From an uncultured Oscillospiraceae bacterium (GTDB lineage Bacteria; Bacillota; Clostridia; Oscillospirales; Oscillospiraceae), in NCBI GenBank assembly GCA_900752285.1, contig CAADUW010000135.1, positions 1 through 25,307 on the forward strand: a stretch of 25,307 nucleotides of DNA. Reading direction: 5' to 3'. Positions 1-7,529 of this stretch are shown here, piece by piece (position 1 is the stretch's first letter; every line of letters begins with the position of its first letter). The notes under the pieces are model-generated. The model worked only from the letters and a program-made list of their open reading frames with translations, made no database searches and was not told where the DNA came from. The position numbers and the translations under genes were made by a program.

Positions 1-6
1 AGTGTG

Positions 7-35
7 CGTCTTGTCCGCTGTAAGCGGACAAGACG
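7..35. repeat. Perfect 13-bp inverted repeat (hairpin)
   Basis: The arms CGTCTTGTCCGCT (7-19) and AGCGGACAAGACG (23-35) are exact reverse complements around a 3-nt loop. No T-run follows on either side, so this is not an obvious intrinsic terminator. It lies at the window edge with no gene visible to its left. It could be a repeat element, part of a longer structured RNA, or the operator of a gene outside the window. Confidence 0.6.
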
Positions 36-60
36 TGCGCGCAGCAGACTGCAATCCTTT

Positions 61-91
61 TGTCAAAAAAGGGCAAAGCCCTTTTTTGACA
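61..91 (-). terminator. Bidirectional intrinsic terminator downstream of hcp
   Basis: A 14-bp perfect stem (61-74 with 78-91) has a 3-nt AAA loop. The arms carry A6 and T6 runs next to a GGGC/GCCC core, so a U-tract forms whichever strand is transcribed. On the minus strand it lies just beyond the hcp stop codon and a GC-rich hairpin. It most likely ends the hcp operon and could also stop transcription entering from the left. Confidence 0.7.
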
Positions 92-97
92 GTCTCA

Positions 98-129
98 AGG
101 GCCGCACTGCGCTTGCGCGGTGCGGCCCT
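98..129 (-). terminator. GC-rich hairpin directly after hcp
   Basis: AGGGCCGCAC (98-107) pairs with GTGCGGCCCT (120-129), and an inner GCGC/GCGC extension gives about 15 paired bases with a TT loop. No T-run follows it on the minus strand before the next hairpin at 61-91. It may act with that hairpin as a double terminator or protect the 3' end of the hcp message. Confidence 0.5.
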
Positions 130-141
130 GAAACGCGGGGA

Positions 142-1737
142 TTATTTCAAAAGCGCTGCCAGGTCGGCTTCCGGGGTGGTGATGGGGGCGAGGCCGAAGT
201 TTTCCGTGAGGTAGTTCAGTACATTGGGCGAAATAAACGCGGGGAGCGTGGGGCCGAGGCGGATGTTTCGGATGCCCAGATGCAGCAGGGTCAGCAGAAT
301 GCAGACTGCTTTCTGCTCGTACCACGAGAGCACCATGGACAGGGGCAGCTCGTTTACCCCGCAGCCGAAGGCGTCCGCCAATGCCAGCGCGATCTGAATG
401 GCGCTGTAGGCATCATTGCACTGCCCAATGTCCATGAGCCGGGGCAGACCGCCGGCGGTGCCAAGATCAAGGTCGTTGAAACGGTACTTGCCGCAGGCGA
501 GGGTCAGCACCACGGTGTCGGTAGGCGCTTGCCGGACAAATTCCGTGTAGTAGCTGCGGCCGGGCCGTGCGCCGTCGCAGCCCGCGACCAGAAAGAAGTG
601 CCGGATGTTACCCCGCTTTACGGCGTCCACGATCTGATCCGCCGCGCCCAGGACGGCACTGTGACCAAAGCCGGTGGTGACGGTGCTGCCGCCGTTGATG
701 CCGGGAAAGGTACGGTCCTCCGGGTAGCCGCCCAGCCCCAGAGCCTTTTCGATGACCGGGGTGAAGTCCTTGTCCGGGCCAATGTGGGCCGCGCCGGGGT
801 AGGATACCAGTGCCGTGGTAAAGACACGGTCGGCGTAGCTGCCCCGGGGCGGCATGAGGCAGTTGGTGGTGAACACCACCGGCGCGGGGAGACCGGCAAA
901 CTCTTTCTGCTGATTCTGCCATGCCGTGCCAAAATTGCCCTTGAGATGGGAATACTTTTTGAGACCCGGGTAGCCGTGGGCGGGCAGCATTTCCCCGTGG
1001 GTGTAGATGGAAATGCCTTTGCCCTCGGTTTGTTCCAGAAGCAGCTTCAGGTCCCGGAGATCGTGGCCGGAAATGACGATGAACGGACCCTTTTCCACCG
1101 TCAGGGGAACGGTAACAGGCGAAGGTGTTCCGAAGGCTTCGGTGTTGGCCCTGCTCAGAAGGGCCATGCACTTGAGATTCACCTCGCCAACCTCCATCAC
1201 GACAGGCAGCAGCTCATCCATATCCCATTCCTCGCCAAGGGCAAAGAGTGCCCTGCCGAAGAAACGGTTTATTTCCTCGTCACGATAACCCAGCACCATG
1301 GCGTGGTGGGCATAGGCGGCCATGCCGCGGATGCCGAACAGGATCAGGGACTTGAGGCTGCGGATGTCCTCCTGTCCGTTCCAGAGCAGATCCATGTCAT
1401 AGTCGTTGTTCCGTCCGCAGGGGGAGGCGCAAAGGGAACAGTCCGGCAGAAGCCGCGCCTTTTCCCGGTGCACCCGGTCGACCATCTCACGGATGGTTTC
1501 TTCGCTGAAATTCACATTGGTAACGGTGGTGAACAGCCCTTCAATCATCAGCTGCCAGGTATGGGGGGTGACCCGGGTGCTGCTGTCCGTGGCTCTCGCC
1601 AGCCCGATCAAAGCGCCGGTCAGCGCGTCCTGAAGCTTTGCCGCACCGGCTGTCTTGCCGCAGACGCCCACCTTCCCGGTGCAGCCGGTGCAGCCCGCCG
1701 TCTGTTCACATTGAAAACAAAACATGGAGTTGTCCAT
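142..1737 (-). CDS. hcp: Hybrid cluster protein (hydroxylamine reductase / NO reductase type)
   Basis: The 531-residue product is typical of the shorter Hcp class. The N-terminus has MFCFQCEQT followed by Cys at 7, 10, 19 and 26, which should bind the first Fe-S cluster. The hybrid 4Fe-2S-2O cluster region is recognisable further on (GHD, Cys-rich segments near TTNCLMPP, GCDGARPGRSY and ACGKYRF). In known family members Hcp reduces NO to N2O, or hydroxylamine to ammonia, in the cytoplasm of anaerobes. A modest ribosome site (GAGGAA) precedes the ATG at 1737. The stop of the 4Fe-4S gene lies only 12 nt upstream, so the two are probably one transcript. The divergent Crp/Fnr gene and the operator at 2517-2530 point to induction by nitrosative stress. 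The family assignment is firm; the physiological substrate is inferred. Confidence 0.95.
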   Translation of the reverse strand: MDNSMFCFQCEQTAGCTGCTGKVGVCGKTAGAAKLQDALTGALIGLARATDSSTRVTPHTWQLMIEGLFTTVTNVNFSEETIREMVDRVHREKARLLPDCSLCASPCGRNNDYDMDLLWNGQEDIRSLKSLILFGIRGMAAYAHHAMVLGYRDEEINRFFGRALFALGEEWDMDELLPVVMEVGEVNLKCMALLSRANTEAFGTPSPVTVPLTVEKGPFIVISGHDLRDLKLLLEQTEGKGISIYTHGEMLPAHGYPGLKKYSHLKGNFGTAWQNQQKEFAGLPAPVVFTTNCLMPPRGSYADRVFTTALVSYPGAAHIGPDKDFTPVIEKALGLGGYPEDRTFPGINGGSTVTTGFGHSAVLGAADQIVDAVKRGNIRHFFLVAGCDGARPGRSYYTEFVRQAPTDTVVLTLACGKYRFNDLDLGTAGGLPRLMDIGQCNDAYSAIQIALALADAFGCGVNELPLSMVLSWYEQKAVCILLTLLHLGIRNIRLGPTLPAFISPNVLNYLTENFGLAPITTPEADLAALLK

Positions 1738-1749
1738 TTGAAAATTTCC

Positions 1750-2460
1750 TCATTCCAGAATTTTTCCGTCCGTGGAAATGACCACGACCTGCCACGGGAT
1801 AAATTTCCCGCTTGCCTGCAGGGCTTTCCTTGCCGCCTGTTCCAGTCCGCCGCAGCAGGGAACCTCCATGCGTACAATGGTTACACTCCGGATGTCGTTA
1901 CGGAGAAGGATCTCGGTGAGCTTCTCGGAATAGTCCACACCGTCCAGCTTGGGGCAGCCTACCAGCGTAATATGTCCCCGCATGAACCGCTCGTGAAAGG
2001 CAGCATAGGCGTAGGCCGTGCAGTCGGCGGCAATGAGCAGCTTCGCACCGTCAAAATAAGGTGCGTTCACGGGAACAAGTCTGATCTGTACCGGCCACTG
2101 GGAAAGCTGGCTTTGCGCCGTGGCGGGCGCGACCGCAGCACCGGATGGCCCGGCGTGCCGGAGCGTTTGCATCCGGGTTCCGGGGCAGCCGCCGGAAAGG
2201 CGCATTCCCTGCTGCTGCATCTTCTTTTGCTTGTGGGCCTGCACCGCCTGTTCGTCATAGGCGGCAGCTTCCCGCTCCACAAAGGAGATCGCTCCCGTGG
2301 GGCAGGCGGGCAGACAGTCGCCCAAGCCGTCGCAGTAGTCGTCCCGCATCAGCCGGGCTTTTCCGTCCACCATGACAATGGCACCCTCGTGACAGGCCGC
2401 GGCACAGGCGCCGCAGCCGTTGCATTTCTCCTGATCGATCGCAATGATTTTTCGTTTCAT
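1750..2460 (-). CDS. 4Fe-4S ferredoxin-type protein, Hcp partner
   Basis: The 236-residue protein starts at ATG 2460 behind AAGGAGG at 7-nt spacing. Two ferredoxin cluster motifs occupy roughly residues 10-60: CNGCGACAAAC, then a second set ending in CLPACPTGAI. After a Gln/Lys-rich linker (about residues 68-90) comes a cysteine-containing C-terminal domain with DCTAYAYAAFH, VGCPKLDG and VPCCGG motifs. Genes of this layout often accompany clostridial hcp and are thought to pass electrons to it; that role is inference here. The small gap to hcp supports co-transcription. The C-terminal cysteines might bind another cofactor, which cannot be decided by reading alone. Confidence 0.85.
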   Translation of the reverse strand: MKRKIIAIDQEKCNGCGACAAACHEGAIVMVDGKARLMRDDYCDGLGDCLPACPTGAISFVEREAAAYDEQAVQAHKQKKMQQQGMRLSGGCPGTRMQTLRHAGPSGAAVAPATAQSQLSQWPVQIRLVPVNAPYFDGAKLLIAADCTAYAYAAFHERFMRGHITLVGCPKLDGVDYSEKLTEILLRNDIRSVTIVRMEVPCCGGLEQAARKALQASGKFIPWQVVVISTDGKILE

Positions 2461-2488
2461 TGGAATTCCTCCTTGCTTTTATGACCTG

Positions 2489-2517
2489 ATTATAATAAAA
2501 TAAAAGCCACAAGTCAG
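2489..2517 (-). promoter_or_regulatory. Promoter of the 4Fe-4S/hcp operon
   Basis: On the minus strand a perfect -10 TATAAT (2489-2494) is preceded by 17 nt and a weak -35 CTGACT (2512-2517). The predicted start is near 2482, giving a leader of about 20 nt before the ATG at 2460. The poor -35 next to a palindrome is the pattern expected of an activator-dependent promoter. Confidence 0.65.
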
Positions 2518-2530
2518 TTGAATTTTCAAC
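2517..2530. promoter_or_regulatory. Crp/Fnr-type palindromic operator
   Basis: GTTGAATTTTCAAC is an inverted repeat with arms GTTGA/TCAAC and one central mismatch. The TTGA...TCAA half-sites resemble FNR-family sites, although the centre is 4 nt rather than FNR's 6. Its midpoint is about 41.5 bp upstream of the predicted hcp-operon start, the classical class II activator position. It also abuts the ribosome site of the divergent regulator, so binding could affect that gene too. The assignment to the neighbouring regulator is inference. Confidence 0.55.
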
Positions 2531-2544
2531 GAAAGAGGAGCCTT

Positions 2545-3213
2545 ATGGAAGATTTGTTGCCTGTCATTCGTTCTTCCCGGCTTTTTTCCGGGACCACAGA
2601 GGAGGAAATCACCGCCATGCTTGCCTGCCTTGGCGCGGAAAAAAGAAGCTTTCCGAAGGACGCCTTTCTGCTGCGTGCCGGGGACCGGGCGGAATCCATC
2701 GGGCTGGTGCTGTCGGGAAGCGTTCTCGTGATTCAGGAGGATATCTGGGGAAACCGGAATATCCTCTCCAGAGCGGGGCCGGGACAGACCTTTGCCGCCG
2801 CGTTTGCCTGCGCCCCCGGCTCTGTGCTGAACGTGAGCGCTGCCGCGGAGGTGCCCGTCACGGCCATGTTTCTGAATGTAGCCCGGATCCTGAATGTGTG
2901 TCCCTCTGCCTGTGCCCATCACAGCCGGATCCTCCGCAACCTTCTGAGTGAGCTTGCCGAGAAAAATCTGCGCTTCGGGGAGAAGCTTACCCATATGGGT
3001 CAGCGTACCACCCGGGCGAAGCTGATGTCTTATCTCTCGGCGGAAGCACAGCGGCGGGGAAGCCGGGAATTTGACATTCCCTTTTCCAGACAGCAGCTGG
3101 CGGATTACCTCGCGGTGGAGCGCAGCGGGCTGTCTGTCGAGCTTGGGAAAATGCGGGAGGAAGGATTGCTGGATTTTCATAAAAATCACTTCGTTCTGAA
3201 AATCAGATCGTGA
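2545..3213 (+). CDS. Crp/Fnr family transcriptional regulator (HcpR-like role)
   Basis: The ATG at 2545 follows GAAAGAGGAG, so I prefer it to an upstream in-frame TTG at 2518, which lies inside the operator. The 222-residue protein has a cNMP-binding-type beta-roll (about residues 15-115, with LSGSVLVIQED) and a C-terminal winged helix (about 155-215) with the recognition motif SRQQLADYLAVERSGLS. That motif is typical of Crp/Fnr regulators. There is no N-terminal FNR cysteine cluster, although scattered cysteines exist, so the sensing chemistry is unknown. Divergence from hcp suggests it activates hcp under NO or nitrite stress, as HcpR does elsewhere. The specific ligand and the name are inference. 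Confidence 0.88.
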   Translation: MEDLLPVIRSSRLFSGTTEEEITAMLACLGAEKRSFPKDAFLLRAGDRAESIGLVLSGSVLVIQEDIWGNRNILSRAGPGQTFAAAFACAPGSVLNVSAAAEVPVTAMFLNVARILNVCPSACAHHSRILRNLLSELAEKNLRFGEKLTHMGQRTTRAKLMSYLSAEAQRRGSREFDIPFSRQQLADYLAVERSGLSVELGKMREEGLLDFHKNHFVLKIRS

Positions 3214-3410
3214 AGAAGGGCCAATTTGTCCCGGTGACGTTGGCCGCCGGGGTAAATTACGTTTCCGGACGGCGCGCCGTTTTGTCCTGCGGATCGGGAC
3301 GGTTCCGGGAAAGAGGGAAGGCAGCGCCTGAAAATACTTCCAAACAACTCCGGAAATCTTCAGAAAATCTTAAGTTTTCCAAAAAAAGTGAAAAATTGTC
3401 AAAGGCTGCG
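3214..3410. other. Intergenic stretch upstream of the dlt-like operon
   Basis: About 200 nt lie between the regulator and the next promoter. A short open frame (3210-3413) is present but has no good ribosome site, low-complexity Lys/Ser content and no recognisable domain, so I do not call it. The stretch becomes A/T-rich toward 3411, as is usual upstream of a strong promoter. No clear terminator for the regulator gene is visible. Confidence 0.4.
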
Positions 3411-3439
3411 TAGACATGGGAAAGGAATCCTGCTATAAT
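3411..3439 (+). promoter_or_regulatory. Promoter of the dlt-like operon
   Basis: A -35 TAGACA (3411-3416), a 17-nt spacer and a consensus -10 TATAAT (3434-3439) are present. The TG at 3431-3432 makes it an extended -10. Transcription should start near 3446, giving a leader of about 35 nt before the ATG at 3481. This close-to-consensus sigma-A promoter implies substantial constitutive expression; no operator palindrome was noticed. Confidence 0.75.
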
Positions 3440-3480
3440 GATTTTGTTTGAATTTCGGAGAGGAAACGGAGACTGACGGT

Positions 3481-5001
3481 ATGGGCAGAAGTGTGCTGGA
3501 ATATCTGGAAGCGTCCCGGCTTCGGAACCCGGATAAGTGCGCCGTGGCAGATGAGCGGGAAAACCTGTCCTATGGGCAGCTTTTTTTTCGCAGCCGCGGT
3601 GTGGGAACTGCCCTCGCGGCAAAAATCGCTCCCGGGGAGCCGGTGGGCGTTTATCTGGAAAAAGGGGTTCCTGCCATCACCGCGTTTTTCGGCGCGGTGT
3701 ATGCCGGGGGCTTTTATTCCGTGCTGAACCCGGAGCTGCCCGACGCCCGGCTTTCCCAGATCGCGGGGGTGCTGGAACCCCGGGTCATTGTGACGGACGC
3801 GGCGGGACTGGATCGGGCGGCGCGGATTTTTCCCGGCTTTGATCTTGTGACAGTGGAGGAACTGTCCTGTGCGGAGGCGGATGACCGGGTACTGGAAGCC
3901 CGCCGCCGCGCCGCTGTGGATACGGACCCCCTCTATGTGAATTTCACCTCCGGCTCCACCGGCACGCCCAAGGGCATTGCGGTGTGCCACCGGAGCGTGC
4001 TGGACTTCATCGGCTGCTTTACGGAACTGTTTTCCATTACGGAAGCGGATGTGGTGGCCAATCAGGCACCCTTTGACTTTGACGTGTCCGTAAAGGACAT
4101 TTATTCCGCCATGAAGGTGGGGGCGACGCTCCTGATCGTTCCCCGCCGGCTGTTCTCCGCCCCGGCGGCGCTGGTAGACTTCCTGTGTGACCACGGGGCG
4201 ACCACCATGATCTGGGCAGTGTCCGCCCTGTGCCTCATGTCCACCTTCCACGCACTGGATTACCGGGTTCCGGCGACGGTGAATAAAATCCTGTTCAGCG
4301 GCGAGGTCATGCCCGCCAGAGCGCTGGCGGACTTCCGGCGGCATCTGCCGGGGGCCATGTTTGTGAACCTCTACGGCCCCACGGAGATCACCTGCAACTG
4401 TACGTACCATATTCTGAATCCGGAGCGGGACTATGCCGCCGGGATTCCCATCGGCATCCCCTTCCCCAACGAGGACGTGTTTCTGCTGGACGGAGAGAAC
4501 CGGAAAATCACGGAACCGGAGACCGTGGGGGAGCTTTGCGTCCGGGGCACGGCCCTGGCACTGGGCTACTACCGGAATCCGGAACAGAACGCCGCCCACT
4601 TCGTCCAGAATCCGCTGAACCCCAACTATCCGGAACGGATCTACCGGACGGGGGACCTGGCCCGCTATGACGGGGCGGGACTGCTGGTGTTCAGCGGACG
4701 GAAGGATTTTCAGATCAAGTACATGGGGCACCGGATCGAGCTGGAAGAAATCGAGCGGGAAATGGCCGCCATTGACGGTGTGGAGCGGTGCTGCTGTCTG
4801 TTTGACGAGAAGCGTTCCCGGCTGAAGGGCTTTTACGTAGGTACGGTGGAGAAGGAGACCCTGCACGCCGCCATGCGCCGGAAGCTGCCGGAGTACATGA
4901 TCCCCGGCATTCTGCGGCAGGTGGAGGCAATGCCTCTGACCAAGAACGGCAAAATCGACCGGAAGGCACTGGCGGAACTGACGGGAGGCAAACGGGGCTG
5001 A
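3481..5001 (+). CDS. DltA-like amino acid adenylating ligase
   Basis: The ATG at 3481 follows GGAG at 9-nt spacing and gives 506 residues, the normal DltA length. Adenylation-domain cores are clear: A3 FTSGSTGTPKG (155-165), A4 PFDFDVSVKDIY (197-208) with Asp201 as the usual binder of the alpha-amino group, A5 NLYGPTEITCN (296-306), A7/A8 YRTGDLARYDG (388-398) and A10 NGKIDRKAL with Lys491. DltA activates D-alanine with ATP and loads it on the DltC carrier, and the A4 region closely resembles DltA. The residue before GE in LFSGE (271-275) is Ser, where DltA has a selectivity-related Cys, so the substrate may differ. The stop overlaps the decarboxylase ATG by one base. The ligase function is sure; the amino acid is not known. 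Confidence 0.9.
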   Translation: MGRSVLEYLEASRLRNPDKCAVADERENLSYGQLFFRSRGVGTALAAKIAPGEPVGVYLEKGVPAITAFFGAVYAGGFYSVLNPELPDARLSQIAGVLEPRVIVTDAAGLDRAARIFPGFDLVTVEELSCAEADDRVLEARRRAAVDTDPLYVNFTSGSTGTPKGIAVCHRSVLDFIGCFTELFSITEADVVANQAPFDFDVSVKDIYSAMKVGATLLIVPRRLFSAPAALVDFLCDHGATTMIWAVSALCLMSTFHALDYRVPATVNKILFSGEVMPARALADFRRHLPGAMFVNLYGPTEITCNCTYHILNPERDYAAGIPIGIPFPNEDVFLLDGENRKITEPETVGELCVRGTALALGYYRNPEQNAAHFVQNPLNPNYPERIYRTGDLARYDGAGLLVFSGRKDFQIKYMGHRIELEEIEREMAAIDGVERCCCLFDEKRSRLKGFYVGTVEKETLHAAMRRKLPEYMIPGILRQVEAMPLTKNGKIDRKALAELTGGKRG

Positions 5002-6143
5002 TGGACTGCAAAACTGCGTATTACGTTTTTGATCTCCGCCGGGCGGCGGAACGGGCGGCATACCTGCACGGGCTGCTGGGGGAAAACGTGTCCCTTGCCT
5101 ATGCGGTAAAGGCAAACCCGTTCCTCACCGGCGGGCTGGAAAAACATGTGGAGCGGCTGGAAATCTGCTCCCCCGGGGAGGCCGCCATCTGTGAAAGGTT
5201 CGGCGTACCCGATGAGAAAATGGTCATTTCCGGCGTGTATAAAACTCCGGAATTTATTGAAAATTCGGTGGCGGGTCATGACGGACGTATTTATACCGTG
5301 GAGTCTCTCCGGCAGTTTGACCTTCTGCGGGCACTTTCGGAAAAATACGGGAAGCGGCTGCCGGTGCTCCTCCGCCTGACCAATGACAGCCAGTTCGGCG
5401 TGGGCGAATCGGAAATTCGGGACCTGATCTCCCGCCGGGCGGAGTTCCCCGGACTGCATATTCTGGGCGTTCAGTTCTTTTCCGGCACCCAGAAAACCTC
5501 GCTCAAAAAGTTGACCCGGGAGATCGTCCATCTGGACACGCTGCTGCAATCGCTGGAAGCAGACTTTGGCTTCCGGGCAGAGGAACTGGAATACGGCACC
5601 GGCTTCCCGGTGAACTACTACGAGGGCGAAAGCTTTGACGAGGAAGCCCTTCTTACAGGCTTCCGGCAGGTGCTGGAGGGCATGACCTTCCGGGCAAGCA
5701 TCACGCTGGAGCTGGGGCGGAGCATGGCTGCCTGCTGCGGCAGCTACTACACCCATGTGGTGGACAAAAAATGCAATAAGGGACAGAATTACCTGCTGGT
5801 GGACGGCGGCATGCACCAGATCGTCTACTTCGGGCAGTACATGGGCATGAAGCATCCCATGCTGACCCTCTGCGGCAAGGAAACCGCCCCCGTTGCAGAC
5901 GTCTGGAATATCTGCGGCAGCCTGTGCTCCATGAACGACATTCTTGCCAAGTCCGTCCCGCTGCCGGAAGTGGCGGTGGGGGATACCCTGTGCTTCCATA
6001 ACGCCGGGGCCTACTGCATGACAGAGGGCATTGCCCTGTTCCTGAGCCGGGAGCTTCCGGCGGTATACCTGATTGACGAAGCCGGGGCGGAGGTGCTTGT
6101 CCGCGCCCCCATCGAGACTGCCCAATTCAACAGCCCCATGTGA
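5001..6143 (+). CDS. Fold-type III PLP decarboxylase, BtrK-like (possible aminoacyl-carrier decarboxylase)
   Basis: The 380-residue protein has the alanine-racemase/diaminopimelate-decarboxylase layout. The PLP lysine is Lys37 in YAVKANP, and CSPGEA (56-61), LELGR (236-240) and VDGGMH (267-272) follow. The dimer-interface catalytic cysteine is Cys309 in LCSMND, with GAY at 336-338. The usual HxGSQ PLP-stacking segment reads GVQFFSGTQ (156-164), lacking His. BtrK, which decarboxylates glutamate while it is thioester-bound to the carrier BtrI, has a comparable GTQ block and VDGGMH motif as I remember it. Its place between a ligase and a carrier gene fits the same logic. The alternative is a free amino acid decarboxylase or a racemase-like activity. 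The fold and cofactor are confident; the carrier-bound substrate is inference. Confidence 0.85.
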   Translation: MDCKTAYYVFDLRRAAERAAYLHGLLGENVSLAYAVKANPFLTGGLEKHVERLEICSPGEAAICERFGVPDEKMVISGVYKTPEFIENSVAGHDGRIYTVESLRQFDLLRALSEKYGKRLPVLLRLTNDSQFGVGESEIRDLISRRAEFPGLHILGVQFFSGTQKTSLKKLTREIVHLDTLLQSLEADFGFRAEELEYGTGFPVNYYEGESFDEEALLTGFRQVLEGMTFRASITLELGRSMAACCGSYYTHVVDKKCNKGQNYLLVDGGMHQIVYFGQYMGMKHPMLTLCGKETAPVADVWNICGSLCSMNDILAKSVPLPEVAVGDTLCFHNAGAYCMTEGIALFLSRELPAVYLIDEAGAEVLVRAPIETAQFNSPM

Positions 6144-6184
6144 AAATACAATAGAATTACACGGAAGAAAGGAAAGAGGAAACT

Positions 6185-6415
6185 ATGGAACGACTGCTTG
6201 AAATTCTGGAGGATATTCAGCCGGACGTGGATTTTAAGACCCGCACCGACCTGATCGACGCCCATCTGCTCAGCTCTCTGAGCATCCTGTCTCTGATTGC
6301 GGAGTTGGAGGATGAATTTGACATTACCGTCCCCGCCGTGGAGGTCATTCCCGCAAACTTCAACTCCATGCAGGCCATGTGGGACATGATCCGGCGGCTG
6401 CAGGAGGAAGGCTGA
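6185..6415 (+). CDS. Acyl/aminoacyl carrier protein, copy 1 (DltC-like)
   Basis: The 76-residue acidic protein starts at ATG 6185 behind AAAGAGGAA. The phosphopantetheine site is most likely Ser31 in LLSSLSIL, aligning with the DSL motif of carrier proteins but with Ser in place of the usual Asp. Helix II continues into SLIAELEDEFDI, typical of DltC-like and ACP folds. It should carry the ligase product to the decarboxylase and then to the MBOAT protein. An identical protein is encoded again at 7530-7760. It sits 41 nt after the decarboxylase gene and 38 nt before the first SGNH gene, so it is co-transcribed. Confidence 0.88.
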   Translation: MERLLEILEDIQPDVDFKTRTDLIDAHLLSSLSILSLIAELEDEFDITVPAVEVIPANFNSMQAMWDMIRRLQEEG

Positions 6416-6453
6416 GCCGTGAAGAAAAATTGCCCGATTCCGGGAGGCGGACG

Positions 6454-7407
6454 ATGAAAAAGCACATTTTGTCCGCAGCCGCGTTTCTGCTGATCCTGTC
6501 CCTCCTGATCGCCGGTGCCTCCTGTGTGGTTCGTCCCAAGAACAACTCCGCCGAGGCGGGAATGCAGCATCTGCATGCCAGCGGGCTGCTGGCGGAACCG
6601 GAGAACACCATTGACGTGGTATTTCTGGGGAACAGTCTGTGCAACTGCGGCTTTATTCCCATGGAAATCTGGAAAAATCACGGAATCGCTTCTTACGTCA
6701 GCGCCTCGGCGCCGCAGCGGATGTATCTGGCAGAGGAGTTGCTCCACCGGGCGTTCCGGCGCCAGACCCCCAAGCTTGTGGTGATGGAGCCGCTGGCGGT
6801 GTTTGAGGACTACGGCAGCTTGGAAGTGTTGCCCGAGAAGGCAGAGCGGTATGTGCCGTTGCTGCGTTATCACAACCGCTGGAAGTCTCTGCACAAAGAG
6901 GATTGGTATGCACCGGTGCGCTATACGGATGTCAGCCCCCGGAAGGGCTATGTGGAGCGCCGGGAAGTGGTGCCCGCGGATATGGAGCAGATCCAGCCCA
7001 TGATTCAGGAATATTCCGGAATCGCCTCCAAAAACGTGAAGATTATCCGCAGGATGCGGGATTTCTGTCGGGAGAACGGGGCGGAGCTGGTCTTTGTCAG
7101 CTCTCCGAGCCTGTGCAGCTGGAGCCAGCCCCGGTTTGAGGCGGTGCAGGCACTGGCGGACGAACTGGAAATCCCTTACCTGAACATGGAAAACGACATT
7201 CCCGGGGAAGAAACCATTGACTGGGAAACTGATACCTATGACGGCGGCGACCACATGAACCTGTGGGGTGCGATCAAGGTATCGGATTATATGGGCGACT
7301 GGCTTGCGGATACGGGCCTGTTCACGGACAAGCGGGATGACCCCGCCTACACCCAGTGGAATACCTTCCTCGCGGAGTACGAAGCAAACCTGCCGGAAGA
7401 GAGCTGA
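6454..7407 (+). CDS. Membrane-anchored SGNH hydrolase/transferase, copy 1 (DltD-like role)
   Basis: The ATG at 6454 follows GGGAGG at 6-nt spacing and gives 317 residues. One N-terminal hydrophobic helix (about 5-24) should anchor the protein with the rest outside the cell. The SGNH nucleophile block is FLGNSL with Ser61, and the C-terminal catalytic block is DGGDHMN (263-269) with His267. The conserved tail is TGLFTDKR...DPAYTQWN. In alginate and D-alanyl pathways an SGNH protein works with an MBOAT protein to complete acyl transfer outside the membrane. GASC at the end of the helix is lipobox-like, but Gly at -3 makes lipidation doubtful. It is a diverged paralogue of the gene at 9396. Confidence 0.82.
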   Translation: MKKHILSAAAFLLILSLLIAGASCVVRPKNNSAEAGMQHLHASGLLAEPENTIDVVFLGNSLCNCGFIPMEIWKNHGIASYVSASAPQRMYLAEELLHRAFRRQTPKLVVMEPLAVFEDYGSLEVLPEKAERYVPLLRYHNRWKSLHKEDWYAPVRYTDVSPRKGYVERREVVPADMEQIQPMIQEYSGIASKNVKIIRRMRDFCRENGAELVFVSSPSLCSWSQPRFEAVQALADELEIPYLNMENDIPGEETIDWETDTYDGGDHMNLWGAIKVSDYMGDWLADTGLFTDKRDDPAYTQWNTFLAEYEANLPEES

Positions 7408-7529
7408 ACCGGTCCCCGATATGGTGCCATTCTGAGCCGGTGACCGAAGTCGCTGGCGTGGGAATCTCCCGGATGAACGACAGCATGAAAAGAATCCTGC
7501 AAAGCAGGAAAAAGAGAGGAAAGAAAGTC
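7408..7529 (+). other. Intra-operon spacer before carrier copy 2
   Basis: This 122-nt gap is the largest inside the operon and separates a carrier-SGNH pair from a carrier-MBOAT-SGNH group. It is unlike the shorter spacer ahead of carrier copy 1. No promoter or terminator hairpin is convincing. It contains the purine-rich ribosome site AGAGAGGAAAG ahead of the ATG at 7530. Confidence 0.4.

Noticed and set aside
4..2484. Very long open frame (826 codons) on the plus strand opposite hcp and the 4Fe-4S gene
   Set aside because: It has no recognisable domain, an odd Gly/His/Gln-rich composition and no ribosome site; it is the antisense shadow of two well-supported genes in GC-rich DNA.
3210..3413. 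67-codon open frame between the Crp/Fnr gene and the dlt-like operon
   Set aside because: It overlaps the regulator's end, lacks a ribosome site, has a low-complexity end and runs into the promoter region.
3433..6125. Long minus-strand open frames opposite the ligase and decarboxylase genes
   Set aside because: Their Pro/His/Arg/Gln-rich, motif-free proteins are typical antisense shadows; the plus-strand genes carry complete catalytic motifs.
6454..6540. Lipoprotein signal (GASC) in the first SGNH protein
   Set aside because: Gly at the -3 position does not fit the lipobox, and the paralogue lacks the Cys; a plain membrane anchor is more likely.
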